A stretch of DNA of 64,000 nucleotides from Streptomyces sp. CBMA156 (GCF_014596515.1 NZ_MSJQ01000249.1:1-64000), one strand, 5' to 3'; shown: positions 1 to 10,039, counted from the first letter of the stretch. Made by a program: numbers and translations. The notes: a model not told the origin generated them from the sequence alone.

Positions 1-778
1 CCCGCGCACGGGCACCCCGGCGCAGTCCGCCCCGTCGCAGGACCAGGCCGACGCCACCCGGCAGGCCTCGCCGCCGGCGACCGGGCCCGCCACCGACGAG
101 CCCTCGCCCACCGCCACTGCGAGCGGCCGGGCGAGCGCCGGGCCGACGCCCTCCGCGACGCCGTCCTCCGGTGCCACGGCGGCGCCCACCGCGAGTGCCT
201 CCGGCTCCCCGTCGGCCACGCCCACCGAGAACCCCGACTGCGACGTGGACACCCGGGGCCTGACCGCCGGCGCGGCCGCCCCCGGGCACGTCGTCCCCGA
301 GCAGAACTGGACCCTGAAGACCAGCCGGCTCGGCCTGCACGGCGCGGCCTTCCACGGCGTCTACGACGTGCGGACGCCGACCGGCAGCAAGCGCGTCCTG
401 AAGTTCGTGGTCGACAGCGTGGACATCGAGAACCTCGACATGTCGACCCTGGAGGGCAACGGCGTCACCTTCCACGTCCAGGGCGCCCCCGGCTCGACCT
501 CGACCATGCGCAAGGGCCCGGTCACCATGTACGTGGAGCGGCTGTCCGGCCACCTCTCCAAGGTGCTCGGTCTGCCGATCCCGATCGACCTGGGCGAGAT
601 CACCCTCACTCCGGACACCCTGCCGCGCTGGCTGTACGACCTGATCGGCGCCATCCCGATCCCGCTGGACCTGGAGCTGACCGGCGTCACCGTCAAGCAG
701 GCCGGTCAGTTCGGCGGCACCCTGCACATCCCGGGGATGCACCTGTTCAACGACGACGCCCCCTACAGCGACGCGTAG
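1..778 (+). CDS. C-terminal part of an exported DUF6114-like conserved actinobacterial protein (5' truncated)
   Basis: The frame is open from the first base, so the gene starts before the window; an internal GTG at 245 is unlikely to be the real start. The first 80 or so visible residues are a Pro/Ala/Ser/Thr linker typical of secreted actinobacterial proteins. The last 170 residues form a compact domain rich in beta-strand-like segments (WTLKTSRLGLHGAAF, VLKFVVDSVDIENL) that resembles the C-terminal part of DUF6114-type proteins, which are often misnamed HypF in Streptomyces. The family call is from memory. Function is unknown; an envelope location is inferred from the linker. A strong hairpin follows the stop and separates it from the convergent pyk gene. 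Confidence 0.6.
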   Translation, partial: PRTGTPAQSAPSQDQADATRQASPPATGPATDEPSPTATASGRASAGPTPSATPSSGATAAPTASASGSPSATPTENPDCDVDTRGLTAGAAAPGHVVPEQNWTLKTSRLGLHGAAFHGVYDVRTPTGSKRVLKFVVDSVDIENLDMSTLEGNGVTFHVQGAPGSTSTMRKGPVTMYVERLSGHLSKVLGLPIPIDLGEITLTPDTLPRWLYDLIGAIPIPLDLELTGVTVKQAGQFGGTLHIPGMHLFNDDAPYSDA

Positions 779-790
779 CGGACGCCGTCA

Positions 791-835
791 CGCCCGTGGG
801 GCGGCCCTCCCTCCGGGAGGACCGCCCCACGGGCG
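791..835. terminator. Bidirectional hairpin terminator between the DUF6114-like gene and pyk
   Basis: A 20-bp inverted repeat (791-810 with 816-835, one G-U pair) with a 5-nt loop lies between two convergent stop codons. There is no T-tract, which is usual for streptomycete terminators. Confidence 0.75.
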
Positions 836-853
836 TTCAGGACCGACGGGTGC

Positions 854-2281
854 TCACTCGCCCTGGGTGCCCAGGTGGTGCACCTGCACCATGTTGGTGG
901 TGCCGGGGATGCCGACCGGGACACCGGCGGTGACGATGACGGTCTCGCCCTCGCCGAGCCGGCCCAGTCGCAGCAGCTCCCGGTCGACCTGCGCGACCAT
1001 CGCGTCGGTGGTGGCCACCTGCTCGGTCACGTAGGCCTCGACGCCCCAGCTCAGCGAGAGCTGGTTGCGGGTGGCGGTGTCCGGGGTGAAGGCGATCACC
1101 GGGATCGGCGAGCGGTAGCGGGACAGCCGGCGGGCGGTGTCACCGGACTTGGTGAAGGCGACCAGCGCCTTGCCGTCCAGGAAGTCGCCCAGCTCGCACG
1201 CCGCACGGGCGACGGAGCCGCCCTGGGTGCGCGGCTTGCGGCCCGGGTTGAGCGGCTGGAGGCCCTGGGAGAGCATCTCCTCCTCGGCCTTCTCGCAGAT
1301 CCGGCTCATGGTGCGGACGGTCTCGATCGGATACTTGCCGACGCTCGACTCGGCGGAGAGCATCACCGCGTCGGCGCCGTCCAGGATGGCGTTGGCGACG
1401 TCGGAGACCTCGGCGCGGGTCGGGCGCGAGGCGTGGATCATCGACTCCATCATCTGGGTGGCGACGATGACCGGCTTGGCGTTGCGGCGGGCCAGGGTGA
1501 CCAGCTGCTTCTGGACGAGCGGCACCCGCTCCAGCGGGTACTCGACGGCCAGGTCGCCGCGGGCGACCATGATGGCGTCGAAGGCGAGGACGATCTCCTC
1601 CATGGCTTCGACGGCCTGCGGCTTCTCGATCTTGGCGATGACCGGCACCCGGATGCCGACCTCGTCCATGACCTCGTGGACGTCCTTGACGTCGTCCGCG
1701 TTGCGGACGAAGGACAGGGCGACCATGTCGACGCCCAGGCGCAGCGCGAAGCGCAGGTCGTCCTTGTCCTTCTCGGACAGGGCGGGCACGTTCACGGCCG
1801 CGCCGGGCAGGTTGATGCCCTTGTTGTTCGAGAGCACGCCGCCCTCGATCACCACGGTCTTCACCCGCGGGCCGTCGACGCTGACGACCTCCAGGGCGAT
1901 GACGCCGTCGTTGATCAGGACCGGGTCGCCGGGCTTCACGTCGCCCGGCAGGCCCTTGTAGGTGGTGCCGCAGATGTGCTGGTCACCGGGGACGTCCTCG
2001 GTGGTGATGGTGAACTCGTCGCCGTTGTCGACGGTCACCGGGCCGTTGGCGAAGGTCGCCAGACGGATCTTCGGACCCTGGAGGTCGGCCAGGACGCCGA
2101 TGGCCTTGCCGGTGTCCTCCGAGACCTGGCGGACCTTGTGGTACCGCTCCTCGTGGTCCGCGTGGTTGCCGTGGCTCATGTTCAGTCGGGCGACGTTCAT
2201 GCCCGCCTCGACGATGGCCTTCAGCTGTTCGTAGGAGTCCGTCGCCGGACCCAGGGTGCAGACAATTTTCGCTCGGCGCAT
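854..2281 (-). CDS. pyk: Pyruvate kinase
   Basis: Converts phosphoenolpyruvate and ADP to pyruvate and ATP in the last step of glycolysis, in the cytosol. The 475-residue product has the family hallmarks: N-terminal MRRAKIVCTLGPA, the NVARLNMSHG strand with catalytic Arg/Asn, KIEKPQAVEA, and the catalytic-lysine/substrate segment ATQMMESMIHASRPTRAEVSD. A C-terminal allosteric domain follows. The ATG at 2281 is chosen because homologues begin with MRRAKIVC; a GTG 14 codons upstream would add an atypical extension. It is followed leftward by a strong terminator. The next gene upstream, ackA, runs the same way 94 bp away, so pyruvate and acetate metabolism are neighbours. Confidence 0.95.
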   Translation of the reverse strand: MRRAKIVCTLGPATDSYEQLKAIVEAGMNVARLNMSHGNHADHEERYHKVRQVSEDTGKAIGVLADLQGPKIRLATFANGPVTVDNGDEFTITTEDVPGDQHICGTTYKGLPGDVKPGDPVLINDGVIALEVVSVDGPRVKTVVIEGGVLSNNKGINLPGAAVNVPALSEKDKDDLRFALRLGVDMVALSFVRNADDVKDVHEVMDEVGIRVPVIAKIEKPQAVEAMEEIVLAFDAIMVARGDLAVEYPLERVPLVQKQLVTLARRNAKPVIVATQMMESMIHASRPTRAEVSDVANAILDGADAVMLSAESSVGKYPIETVRTMSRICEKAEEEMLSQGLQPLNPGRKPRTQGGSVARAACELGDFLDGKALVAFTKSGDTARRLSRYRSPIPVIAFTPDTATRNQLSLSWGVEAYVTEQVATTDAMVAQVDRELLRLGRLGEGETVIVTAGVPVGIPGTTNMVQVHHLGTQGE

Positions 2282-2303
2282 ATGGATCAGTCTATCCGTT
2301 CGT

Positions 2304-2309
2304 GTTATA
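2304..2309 (-). promoter_or_regulatory. Candidate -10 element for pyk
   Basis: On the minus strand the hexamer reads TATAAC, 22 bp upstream of the pyk ATG. No convincing TTGACA-like -35 is visible at 17-18 bp, so this is tentative. Confidence 0.3.
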
Positions 2310-2375
2310 GGTGCATTCGGCACGCACCGGGAGGAATCGCCGACGAAGGGTTCCGGGGAGTGAGACGTTTCCGTG

Positions 2376-3599
2376 TCAGTCCTCGGACTCCCGGCGTTCC
2401 TCGTGCACCAGTGCGAAGGACTGTCGGGCGATCTCCAGCTCCTCGTCGGTGGGCACCACGGCGACCGCCACCCGGCCGTACCCGGGCGAGATGATCCGGG
2501 CCCCGCCGGACCGCACCGAGTTCAGCTCCGGGTCGACGGCGATGCCCAGTTCCTCCAGTCCCGCGGTGGCCGCCGCGCGCACCGGCGCCGCGTTCTCCCC
2601 GACGCCCGCGGTGAACGCGATCGCGTCCACCCGGCCCAGCACCGCGTAGTAGCCGCCGATGTACTTGCGCAGCCGGTGGACGTACGAGTCGAAGGCCAGC
2701 TTCGCGTCCTCGTCCCCCTCGTCGGCCCGGCGCATGATCTCGCGCATGTCGTTCTCGCCGCACAGCCCGCGCAGGCCGCTGCGGCGGTTGAGCAGGTCGT
2801 CGATCTCGTCCACGGACAGCCCGCCGACCCGGTGCAGGTGGAACACCACGCCGGCGTCGATGTCGCCCGAGCGGGTGCCCATGACCAGGCCCTCCAGCGG
2901 GGTCAGGCCCATCGAGGTGTCCACGCAGCGCCCGCCGCTGACCGCCGAGGCGGAGGCGCCGTTGCCCAGGTGCAGCACGATCACGTTGACCTCGGCCGGG
3001 TCCTTGCCGAGCAGCCTGGCGGTGGCCCGCGAGACGTACTGGTGCGAGGTGCCGTGGAAGCCGTAGCGGCGCACCCGGTGCCGGTCGGCGACGGCCTTGT
3101 CGATCGCGTACCGGGCCGAGTACTCGGGCATCGAGGCGTGGAAGGCGGTGTCGAAGACGGCCACCTGGGGGAGGTCGGGGCGCAGCGCGCGGGCCACCTC
3201 GATGCCGGTGATGTTGGCCGGGTTGTGCAGCGGCGCGACCGGGATCAGCCGGCGGATCTCCTTGAGCACGTCGTCGGTGATCACGGTCGGCTCGGTGAAC
3301 CGCAGGCCGCCGTGCACCACCCGGTGGCCGATCGCGGCCAGCTCGGGGGAGTCCAGCCCGAGGCCGTCGGCGGACAGCTCCGCGGCGACGGCCTTGAGCG
3401 CGGCGGCGTGGTCGGGGAAGACCTGGACGGTCTCGCGCGGCTCGCCGGTGCGCGGGGTGTGCACCAGGCGCCCGCCGGTCTCGCCGATCCGCTCGACCAG
3501 CCCGGCGGCGAGCCTGGCCCCGTCCAGCATGTCGATCAGCTGGTACTTCACCGACGAGGAGCCGGCGTTCAGCACGAGAACGCGGGTGCCATTGCTCAT
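2376..3599 (-). CDS. ackA: Acetate kinase
   Basis: Reversibly transfers phosphate between acetyl-phosphate and ADP, giving acetate and ATP. The 407-residue protein starts MSNGTRVLVLNAGSSSVKYQ, the ASKHA phosphate-1 signature, and contains the second signature around FHGTSHQYVS plus LHLGNGAS and the AFTAGVGENA adenosine loop. Length matches the family. The start codon ATG at 3597-3599 overlaps the pta stop codon (ATGA), so ackA translation is coupled to pta. Together they form the classic Pta-AckA overflow and acetyl-phosphate pathway. A longer reading upstream in the same frame is a shadow of pta. Confidence 0.95.
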   Translation of the reverse strand: MSNGTRVLVLNAGSSSVKYQLIDMLDGARLAAGLVERIGETGGRLVHTPRTGEPRETVQVFPDHAAALKAVAAELSADGLGLDSPELAAIGHRVVHGGLRFTEPTVITDDVLKEIRRLIPVAPLHNPANITGIEVARALRPDLPQVAVFDTAFHASMPEYSARYAIDKAVADRHRVRRYGFHGTSHQYVSRATARLLGKDPAEVNVIVLHLGNGASASAVSGGRCVDTSMGLTPLEGLVMGTRSGDIDAGVVFHLHRVGGLSVDEIDDLLNRRSGLRGLCGENDMREIMRRADEGDEDAKLAFDSYVHRLRKYIGGYYAVLGRVDAIAFTAGVGENAAPVRAAATAGLEELGIAVDPELNSVRSGGARIISPGYGRVAVAVVPTDEELEIARQSFALVHEERRESED

Positions 3600-5755
3600 G
3601 CCGTGGGCTCCTTGCGGTCCTGGGACTGGATGGCGGTGATCGCGACGGTGTTGACGATGTCCTGCACCAGCGCGCCGCGCGAGAGGTCGTTGACGGGCTT
3701 GCGCAGCCCCTGGAGCACCGGGCCGACGGCGACGGCGCCGGCCGAGCGCTGGACCGCCTTGTAGGTGTTGTTGCCGGTGTTGAGGTCGGGGAAGATCAGC
3801 ACGGTGGCCCGCCCGGCCACCGGGGAGCCCGGCAGCTTGGTGGCCGCGACGTGGGCGTCCACCGCCGCGTCGTACTGGATCGGGCCCTCGACCAGGATGT
3901 CGGGCCGCAGCTCGCGGACCAGTTCGGTGGCCTTGCGCACCTTGTCGACGTCCGCGCCGGAACCGGAGGTGCCGGTCGAGTACGAGAGCATCGCGACCCG
4001 CGGCTCCACCCCGAACTGGGCGGCGGTGGCGGCGGACTGGATGGCGATGTCGGCCAGCTGCTGGGCGTCCGGGTCGGGGTTGACCGCGCAGTCGCCGTAC
4101 ACCAGCACCTTGTCTGCCAGGCACATGAAGAAGACCGAGGAGACGATCGAGGCGTCCGGCGAGGTCTTGACCACCTCGAAGGCGGGCCGGATGGTGGCGG
4201 CGGTGGAGTGCACCGCGCCGGAGACCATGCCGTCCGCGATGCCCTCCTGGACCATCAGGGTGCCGAAGTACGAGACGTCGGTGACCACGTCCAGGGCCCG
4301 TTCGACGGTCATCCCCTTGTGGGCGCGCAGCTTCGCGTACAGCTCGGCGAACTGGCGGCGCAGCGGGCTGGTGGCCGGGTCGACGATCCGGACCCGGGCG
4401 CGGTCGCCGTCCGGCTCCTCCCCGGCCCCGAGGCCGGGCGGCGCCCCCACCTGCGGCAGCTCGATGCCGTGGGCGGCGGCTGTGCGGCGCACCGCGTCCG
4501 GCTCGCCGAGCAGGGTGAGGTCGCAGATGTTGCGGCGCAGCAGGATCTCGGCGGCGCGCAGCACCCGCTCCTCGGTGCCCTCGGGCAGGACGACGTGCCG
4601 GCGCCCGGCCCTGGCGCGTTCCAGCAGCTCGTGCTCGAACATCATCGGGGTGACCCGCTCGGACCGGCCGACCTCGATCAGGTTGGTCAACTCGGCGGTG
4701 TCGACGTGCAGTTCGAACAGCCCGAGGGCGATCTCGGCCTTCCGGGGGCTGGCCGAGGTGAGCTTGCCCTCCAGGTGGGTCAGATGGGCGGCGGTCGGCC
4801 AGCTGCCCCCGGGGACGACCGCGACCGGGGTGCCGGGGGCGAGCCGGGCGGCCAGGGCCATCACGTTGGGGCCGGGGTGCTGGCCGAGCGTCAGCAGCAC
4901 GCCGGCGATCGGCGGGGCGCCGGCGGCGTGCGCGGCCAGCGAGCCGATCACCAGGTCGGCGCGGTCCCCGGGGGTGACGACCAGGGCGCCCTCGGTCAGC
5001 GCGTCGAGGAAGGTGGGCAGCATGGCGCCGCCGAAGACGTAGCCGCGCACGTCCCTGGCGAGGCCGGCGGCGTCCCCGAGCAGCACCTCGGCGCCGGTCG
5101 CCTCGACGAGTTGCGCGACGGTGGGCGCGGCCAGCGCCGGCTCGTCGGGGATGACGTAGGCGGGGATCGGCAGCTTCTCGGTGAGGGTGCGCTGGATCCG
5201 CTGCTTGCCGCCGGGGGCGACCCGGTTGGCGATCATCGCCAGGGTCTCGCAGCCGAGGTCGGTGTACGCCCGGTGCGCGTTGCGGACCTCGGCGATCACC
5301 GTCTCGGCGTCCGCGCCGTGCCCGCCGACCACCGGCAGCACGGCGGCGCCGAACTCGTTCGCCAGGCGGGCGTTGAAGGCGAGTTCGTCCGGGATGCCGG
5401 TGTCGGCGAAGTCGGTGCCCAGCACCAGCACCGCCTGGCAGCGCCGCTCCAGCGCGTGGAAGCGGTCGACCAGGACGGAGACCAGTTCGTCCTGCCCCCG
5501 GGCGGCCTGGAGCGCGGCGGCCTCCTCGTAGGTGAGGCCGTACAGCCCGGCGCTCGGCAGGTCGAGCCGGTAGCGGCCGCGCAGCAGCTCGACGACGTGG
5601 TCGGAGCCCGGTTGCCCGGGTGCGGCGGCGTGCACCAGCGGGCGGAACACCCCGACCCGGTCCACCTGGCGGGTGAGCAGTTCCATGACCCCGAGTTCGA
5701 CCGCCTGGCGGCCGTCCCCCCGGTCGATACCGGTCACGTACACGCTGCGCGCCAC
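3596..5755 (-). CDS. pta: Phosphate acetyltransferase
   Basis: Interconverts acetyl-CoA and acetyl-phosphate. The 719-residue product has the long three-part form: an N-terminal BioD-like P-loop domain (residues 1-210, starting MARSVYVTGIDRGDGRQ), a DRTGG regulatory domain in the middle, and the C-terminal PTA_PTB catalytic domain (from about 390, with VLPEGTEERVLRAAEIL, SYSTGTSGSG and LIFPDLNTGNNTYK). The P-loop region reads GIDRGDGRQ rather than GxxxxGKS, so nucleotide binding there may be lost. The GTG start at 5755 is chosen from the MARSVYV homology and a GGAG upstream; the long upstream extension of the frame is antisense to glgB. It overlaps ackA by 4 bp. Confidence 0.93.
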   Translation of the reverse strand: MARSVYVTGIDRGDGRQAVELGVMELLTRQVDRVGVFRPLVHAAAPGQPGSDHVVELLRGRYRLDLPSAGLYGLTYEEAAALQAARGQDELVSVLVDRFHALERRCQAVLVLGTDFADTGIPDELAFNARLANEFGAAVLPVVGGHGADAETVIAEVRNAHRAYTDLGCETLAMIANRVAPGGKQRIQRTLTEKLPIPAYVIPDEPALAAPTVAQLVEATGAEVLLGDAAGLARDVRGYVFGGAMLPTFLDALTEGALVVTPGDRADLVIGSLAAHAAGAPPIAGVLLTLGQHPGPNVMALAARLAPGTPVAVVPGGSWPTAAHLTHLEGKLTSASPRKAEIALGLFELHVDTAELTNLIEVGRSERVTPMMFEHELLERARAGRRHVVLPEGTEERVLRAAEILLRRNICDLTLLGEPDAVRRTAAAHGIELPQVGAPPGLGAGEEPDGDRARVRIVDPATSPLRRQFAELYAKLRAHKGMTVERALDVVTDVSYFGTLMVQEGIADGMVSGAVHSTAATIRPAFEVVKTSPDASIVSSVFFMCLADKVLVYGDCAVNPDPDAQQLADIAIQSAATAAQFGVEPRVAMLSYSTGTSGSGADVDKVRKATELVRELRPDILVEGPIQYDAAVDAHVAATKLPGSPVAGRATVLIFPDLNTGNNTYKAVQRSAGAVAVGPVLQGLRKPVNDLSRGALVQDIVNTVAITAIQSQDRKEPTA

Positions 5756-5786
5756 GTGGGTGTCTCCGTCCCGTCGTCTCGGAAAG

Positions 5787-5804
5787 TGGTCATATCGACC
5801 ATAC
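5787..5804 (-). promoter_or_regulatory. Candidate pta-ackA promoter with a dyad
   Basis: About 32 bp upstream of the pta GTG there is a perfect inverted repeat TGGTC-ATATC-GACCA (5787-5801). It overlaps a minus-strand TATGGT (-10-like, 5799-5804). The arrangement suggests an operator over the core promoter. No regulator is identifiable and no -35 is clear. Confidence 0.35.
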
Positions 5805-5870
5805 CTTCGCACCCCGAACGACCGTCCGCGAGCAGAACGGCGAGGTTCGGGCAAGGGGCCGGAGGTCCTG

Positions 5871-5906
5871 CCGGGTGCCCGCCCGGCGGGGCGGGCGGGC
5901 ACCCGG
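5871..5906 (-). terminator. Hairpin terminator after glgB
   Basis: A perfect 15-bp GC-rich stem (5871-5885 with 5892-5906, 6-nt loop) begins 4 bp beyond the glgB stop codon. It separates the glgB transcript from the pta promoter region. Confidence 0.75.
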
Positions 5907-5910
5907 TTCC

Positions 5911-8451
5911 TCAGCGCGCCGGGCGGAGCCAGACGGTGGCGAGCGGGGGGAGCACCAGCTCGGCGGAGCGGGGCTGGTCGTCCCACGCGACCGGCTCGGC
6001 CTTGACCGGGTGGGAGTTGCCGACGCCGCTGCCGCCGTACTCCTCGGCGTCGGTGTTCAGCGCCTCCTCCCACAGCTGTTCGCGGCCCGCCAGCCGGGGC
6101 AGGCCGACCCGGTGGCCGTGCCGGACGACCGGCGAGAAGTTGCAGACCGCGACCAGCGGCGAGCCGTCGGCCGCGTACCGGACGAAGGAGAGCAGGTTGT
6201 CCTCGGCGGCGCCGCCGTCGAGCCAGCGGAAGCCCTCGGGGACGGTGTCCAGCTCCCACAGCGCCGGGGTGTCGAGGTAGCGGCGGTTGAGGTCGCGGAC
6301 CAGCCGGCGCACCCCGAGGTGCTCCCGGTGGGCGGGCCACTGCTCGTCGAGCACCCACCACTGCGGGCCCTGCTCGTGGTCCCACTCCGCGCCCTGGGCG
6401 AACTCCTGCCCCATGAAGAGCAGTTGCTTGCCCGGGTGGGACCACATGAAGCCGAGGTAGGCGCGCTGGTTGGCGCGCTGCTGCCACCAGTCGCCGGGCA
6501 TCTTGGAGACCAGGGACCGCTTGCCGTGCACCACCTCGTCGTGCGAGATCGGCAGGACGTAGTTCTCCGAGTAGGCGTACACCATCGAGAAGGTGATCTC
6601 GTTGTGGTGGTACCTGCGGTGCACCGGCTCCTTGGACATGTAGACCAGCGAGTCGTGCATCCAGCCCATGTTCCACTTCAGGCCGAAGCCGAGGCCGCCG
6701 GCGTCGGTGGGGCGGGTGACCCCGTCCCAGGCGGTGGACTCCTCGGCGACGGTCACCACGCCGGGGCAGCGCCGGTAGACGGTGGCGTTCATCTCCTGGA
6801 GGAAGGCGGCCGCGTCCAGGTTCTCCCGGCCGCCGAACCGGTTGGGCGTCCAGTCGCCGCCCTCGCGGGAGTAGTCGAGGTAGAGCATCGAGGCGACGGC
6901 GTCCACCCGAAGGCCGTCGACGTGGAACTCCTCGCACCAGTAGACCGCGTTGGCGACCAGGAAGTTGCGCACCTCCTTGCGGCCGTAGTCGAACTCCAGC
7001 GTCCCCCAGTCAGGGTGCTCGGCGCGCAGCGGGTCGGCCGGCTCGTACAGCGGCTCGCCGTCGAAGCGGGCGAGCGCGAAGTCGTCCTTGGGGAAGTGGG
7101 CGGGCACCCAGTCGACGATCACGCCGATGCCGTGCCGGTGCAGGGTGTCCACCAGGTACCGGAAGTCGTCCGGGCCGCCGAGCCGGGCGGTGGGGGCGTA
7201 GTAGCCGGACACCTGGTAGCCCCAGGAGCCGCCGAAGGGGTGCTCCATCACCGGCATGAGCTCCACGTGGGTGAAGTTCAACTCCTGGAGGTAGCGCGGC
7301 AGTTCCTCGGCGATGGCGCGGTAGGTGGTGAGGTCGGGGCGCCAGGAGGGCAGGTGCAGCTCGTACACCGACATCGGTGCCCTGTGGTGGGTGGCGCGGG
7401 CCCGGCGGGCCATCCACTCGCCGTCCTGCCACGCGTAGGAGGAGGAGGTGACCACCGAGGCGGTGCCGGGCGGGCACTGGGCGGCCCTGGCCAGCGGGTC
7501 GGCCTTGTCCAGCACCCAGCCCTCCCGGGTGTGCACCTCGTACTTGTAGGTGGCGCCCTCGGCCAGCTCGGGGACGAACAGCTCCCAGATCCCGGACGAG
7601 CCGAGCGAGCGCATCGGGTGCCCGGTGCCGTCCCAGTGGTTGAAGTCCCCGATCAGCCTGACCCCGGCGGCGTTCGGCGCCCAGACCGCGAAGGCGGTGC
7701 CGGGCACCCCGTCGACGGTGCGCACGTGCGCGCCGAGTGCCCGCCACAGCTGCTCGTGGCGGCCCTCGGAGATCAGGTGCAGGTCCAGTTCGCCCAGGGT
7801 GGGCGGGGTGCGGTAGCCGTCGTGCTGGCGCAGCGGCTCGCCGCCCGGGTACGTCACCAGCAGGGTGTACTCCGGCGGTTCGCCGCCGGCCACCAGGCCG
7901 GTGAACAACCCGCCCTGCTGGTGGGTGAGTTCGGCCGGGCCCTGGGAGGTCTCGACGACCACCCGCTCGGCGAGGGGGCGCAGCACCCGGATCGCGGTGC
8001 CGCCGTGTACCGGGTGCGCGCCGAGCAGTGCGTGCGGGTCGTGGTGCTGTCCGCCCACCAGCCGGTCGACCTCGGCCGGCGGCAGCGGTGCCTCGGGCAG
8101 CCGCAGTGCCCCGGCGGGGGCCGGGCGTCCGGCTCCCCCGGGGTCCGTGGCCGCGGGCGGGAGCGGCGCGGGCGGGAGGTGTGCGGGCTGGAGCGGCTCG
8201 GGCTGGAGGTGTGCGGGTGGGAGCGGCTCGGGCTGGAGGTGTGCGGGTGGGAGCGGCTCGGGCTGGAGGTGTGCGGGTGGGAGCGGCTCGGGGGGTTCCG
8301 CCCCGGGGTCGGCGTTCCCTCCCTCCTCGGTCGTCCGGCGCACCTCGCGCTCCTGGCCGGCGCGCCCCCCTTCGGCGGGGAGCGGCCCGGCCAGGAAGGT
8401 GGCCGGTACGGGGCTGGGGGTGGGGCGGCCGGTCGGGTCGATCGGCGTCAC
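5911..8451 (-). CDS. glgB: 1,4-alpha-glucan branching enzyme
   Basis: Introduces alpha-1,6 branches into linear alpha-1,4-glucan (here, chains made by GlgE). The 846-residue protein has CBM48-like modules ([19 protein letters not shown]) and a GH13 catalytic barrel with nucleophile Asp in [11 protein letters not shown], acid Glu in [10 protein letters not shown] and transition-state Asp in SHDEVVHGK. The first 110 or so residues are an extra Pro-rich stretch carrying a tandem decapeptide ([10 protein letters not shown], about four copies). Start ATG 8451 is supported by an AGGAGG about 8 nt upstream. mak lies 97 bp upstream in the same direction, so the two are probably cotranscribed. Confidence 0.93.
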   Translation of the reverse strand: MTPIDPTGRPTPSPVPATFLAGPLPAEGGRAGQEREVRRTTEEGGNADPGAEPPEPLPPAHLQPEPLPPAHLQPEPLPPAHLQPEPLQPAHLPPAPLPPAATDPGGAGRPAPAGALRLPEAPLPPAEVDRLVGGQHHDPHALLGAHPVHGGTAIRVLRPLAERVVVETSQGPAELTHQQGGLFTGLVAGGEPPEYTLLVTYPGGEPLRQHDGYRTPPTLGELDLHLISEGRHEQLWRALGAHVRTVDGVPGTAFAVWAPNAAGVRLIGDFNHWDGTGHPMRSLGSSGIWELFVPELAEGATYKYEVHTREGWVLDKADPLARAAQCPPGTASVVTSSSYAWQDGEWMARRARATHHRAPMSVYELHLPSWRPDLTTYRAIAEELPRYLQELNFTHVELMPVMEHPFGGSWGYQVSGYYAPTARLGGPDDFRYLVDTLHRHGIGVIVDWVPAHFPKDDFALARFDGEPLYEPADPLRAEHPDWGTLEFDYGRKEVRNFLVANAVYWCEEFHVDGLRVDAVASMLYLDYSREGGDWTPNRFGGRENLDAAAFLQEMNATVYRRCPGVVTVAEESTAWDGVTRPTDAGGLGFGLKWNMGWMHDSLVYMSKEPVHRRYHHNEITFSMVYAYSENYVLPISHDEVVHGKRSLVSKMPGDWWQQRANQRAYLGFMWSHPGKQLLFMGQEFAQGAEWDHEQGPQWWVLDEQWPAHREHLGVRRLVRDLNRRYLDTPALWELDTVPEGFRWLDGGAAEDNLLSFVRYAADGSPLVAVCNFSPVVRHGHRVGLPRLAGREQLWEEALNTDAEEYGGSGVGNSHPVKAEPVAWDDQPRSAELVLPPLATVWLRPAR
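8161..8290 (-). repeat. 30-bp tandem repeat inside glgB
   Basis: About 4.3 copies of a 30-bp unit (8161-8190 degenerate; 8191-8220, 8221-8250 and 8251-8280 almost identical; then a partial copy). It encodes the decapeptide [10 protein letters not shown]. Because the unit is a multiple of three, copy-number changes keep the frame. Confidence 0.9.
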
Positions 8452-8518
8452 GGCGGGGTCCTCCTGCGGCGGGGGTGGGCGAACTCCTGCGGGCGGGACA
8501 GGAAGCGGGGCGGGCGTT

Positions 8519-8564
8519 GTCGGACGGGCAGGGGTCGGACGGGCAGGGTCAGACGGGCAGGGCC
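8519..8564. repeat. Short GC-rich tandem repeat at the mak 3' end
   Basis: Three imperfect copies of a 14-15 bp unit around CGGACGGGCAGGG straddle the mak stop codon and the start of the mak-glgB spacer. No protein repeat results. It is probably a slippage product. Confidence 0.55.
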
Positions 8565-10039
8565 AGCCGGCTGATCGCGGCCAGCGGGATCGGCAGCCAG
8601 CTCGGCCGGTGCCGGGCCTCGTACACCACCTCGTACACCGCCTTGTCGATCTCCAGCGCCCGCATCAGCTCCGGCGAGGCCGCCGGGTCGGCGCCGCCTC
8701 CCGCGGTGTAGCCGGCGCAGAAGGCGGTGCGGTTGCGCTGGGCCCAGGCGGCAGCCAGGTGGGCCAGCTCCGGATCGACCGGGCCGCCGGCCAGCAGGTG
8801 GGCGGCCGCGTAGTCGAAGGAGCGCAGCATCGCGGCGATGTCGCGCAGGGCCGGCTGCGGTTCGCGGCGCTCGTTGACCGATTTGGCCGGCTCGCCCTCG
8901 AAGTCCAGCAGCACCCAGCCGTGCGGGGTCCGCATCGCCTGTCCGAGGTGCAGGTCGCCGTGGATGCGCTGGACCGGCAGGCCGTCCGGGTGGGCGTCGG
9001 CGAGCTGCTGGAAGGCGGCGCGCAGTGCGGCCCGGAAGCGCAGCAGCCCGGGGACGGCGGCGACGGCGCTGTCCAGCCGGTCGGCCATCGCGCCGGCCAG
9101 CCGTCCGGTCTGGGTGCGGTCGAGTCTGGCCACCGGCATCGAGCGGGCCAGTACCCGGTGCACCTCGGCGGTGGCGCGGCCGAGCCGGTGCGCCTCGATG
9201 GCGAAGTTGCCGGGGGAGCGGTCGCCCTTGAGTCGGCCGACCTGGTCGAGGGCGAGTTCCCAGCCGTCCTCGGCGTCCGGCAGGTAGCGCTGCAGCAGCC
9301 CGAGGGTGGCGGGCTCGGCGCGTTCCATCCGGCTCTCGAACCAGGCGGCGACCCGGGGGATGCGGGTGGAGCCGGCCCGGGAGAGCGCGAGCGAGAGTTC
9401 GAGGTCGGGGTTGGTGCCGGGGTGGATGCGGCGGAACAGCTTGAGGATGTACGAGGTGCCGTAGATGACCGAGCTGTTGGACTGCTCGGCGGTGGAGGCG
9501 CGGCCGGGGAGGTTGGCGGGCAGTCCGGAGCCCGGGGTGCGGCGGAAGGACAGGGCGCCGAAGCGGTCACCGGTGGCAAGGTGTTCCAGCAGCCGCCCGG
9601 TGAGCTCGGGGTCGTGCACCGCGTCGTAGAGGGTCGCGCCGTCGTACGGGCCCTGGCTGAGCCGGCCGAGCACGGCGCCGGGCCCGATGTCCCCGAGTCC
9701 GGCCGAGCGGATGCCGAGCAGCAGCTGGTAGATGTCGCCGTGCGGGGCGCCGGCCGTGGTGGCGTGCTCGACCCGCAGCAGCAGGTGCAGCAGGGCCGGG
9801 TCGCCGACCTGGAGGGGGGTGCCGACCACCGGGGTGAGGCCGGTGATGGGCCTCCCCTTCCCCGCGTACCAGCGCTGGCTGGGCAGCCACGCGGCGATCA
9901 GTGGCAGGGCCGCCTGGACGAGTTCGCTGACCCCCAGGGCGGTTCTCCTGGACCCGGTGGCCCGGGTGCCCGCCGGTGCGGCGGAACCGGTGGGGGCGTC
10001 GTCCTGGAGGTGGGCTTGAGAACGGGAGGTTTCGGACAT
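8549..10039 (-). CDS. mak: Maltokinase (Mak/Pep2)
   Basis: Phosphorylates maltose with ATP to alpha-maltose-1-phosphate, the GlgE substrate. The 496-residue product has the aminoglycoside-phosphotransferase-like kinase fold: catalytic loop [10 protein letters not shown] and metal-binding DFEGEP, followed by the C-terminal helical part, and an N-terminal cap with SQRWYAGKG typical of Mak. Start ATG 10039 (MSETSRSQ) has an AGGGAG upstream; the in-frame extension above it lacks family similarity. It is upstream of glgB and downstream of treS, but a strong hairpin lies in the treS-mak spacer. Confidence 0.9.
   Translation of the reverse strand: MSETSRSQAHLQDDAPTGSAAPAGTRATGSRRTALGVSELVQAALPLIAAWLPSQRWYAGKGRPITGLTPVVGTPLQVGDPALLHLLLRVEHATTAGAPHGDIYQLLLGIRSAGLGDIGPGAVLGRLSQGPYDGATLYDAVHDPELTGRLLEHLATGDRFGALSFRRTPGSGLPANLPGRASTAEQSNSSVIYGTSYILKLFRRIHPGTNPDLELSLALSRAGSTRIPRVAAWFESRMERAEPATLGLLQRYLPDAEDGWELALDQVGRLKGDRSPGNFAIEAHRLGRATAEVHRVLARSMPVARLDRTQTGRLAGAMADRLDSAVAAVPGLLRFRAALRAAFQQLADAHPDGLPVQRIHGDLHLGQAMRTPHGWVLLDFEGEPAKSVNERREPQPALRDIAAMLRSFDYAAAHLLAGGPVDPELAHLAAAWAQRNRTAFCAGYTAGGGADPAASPELMRALEIDKAVYEVVYEARHRPSWLPIPLAAISRLALPV

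Noticed and set aside
875-2494. 539-codon plus-strand open frame opposite pyk
   Set aside because: Antisense to a clear pyruvate kinase; composition is Val/Asp/Gly/His-biased as expected for a shadow of a high-GC gene. Similar long shadows oppose almost every gene here.
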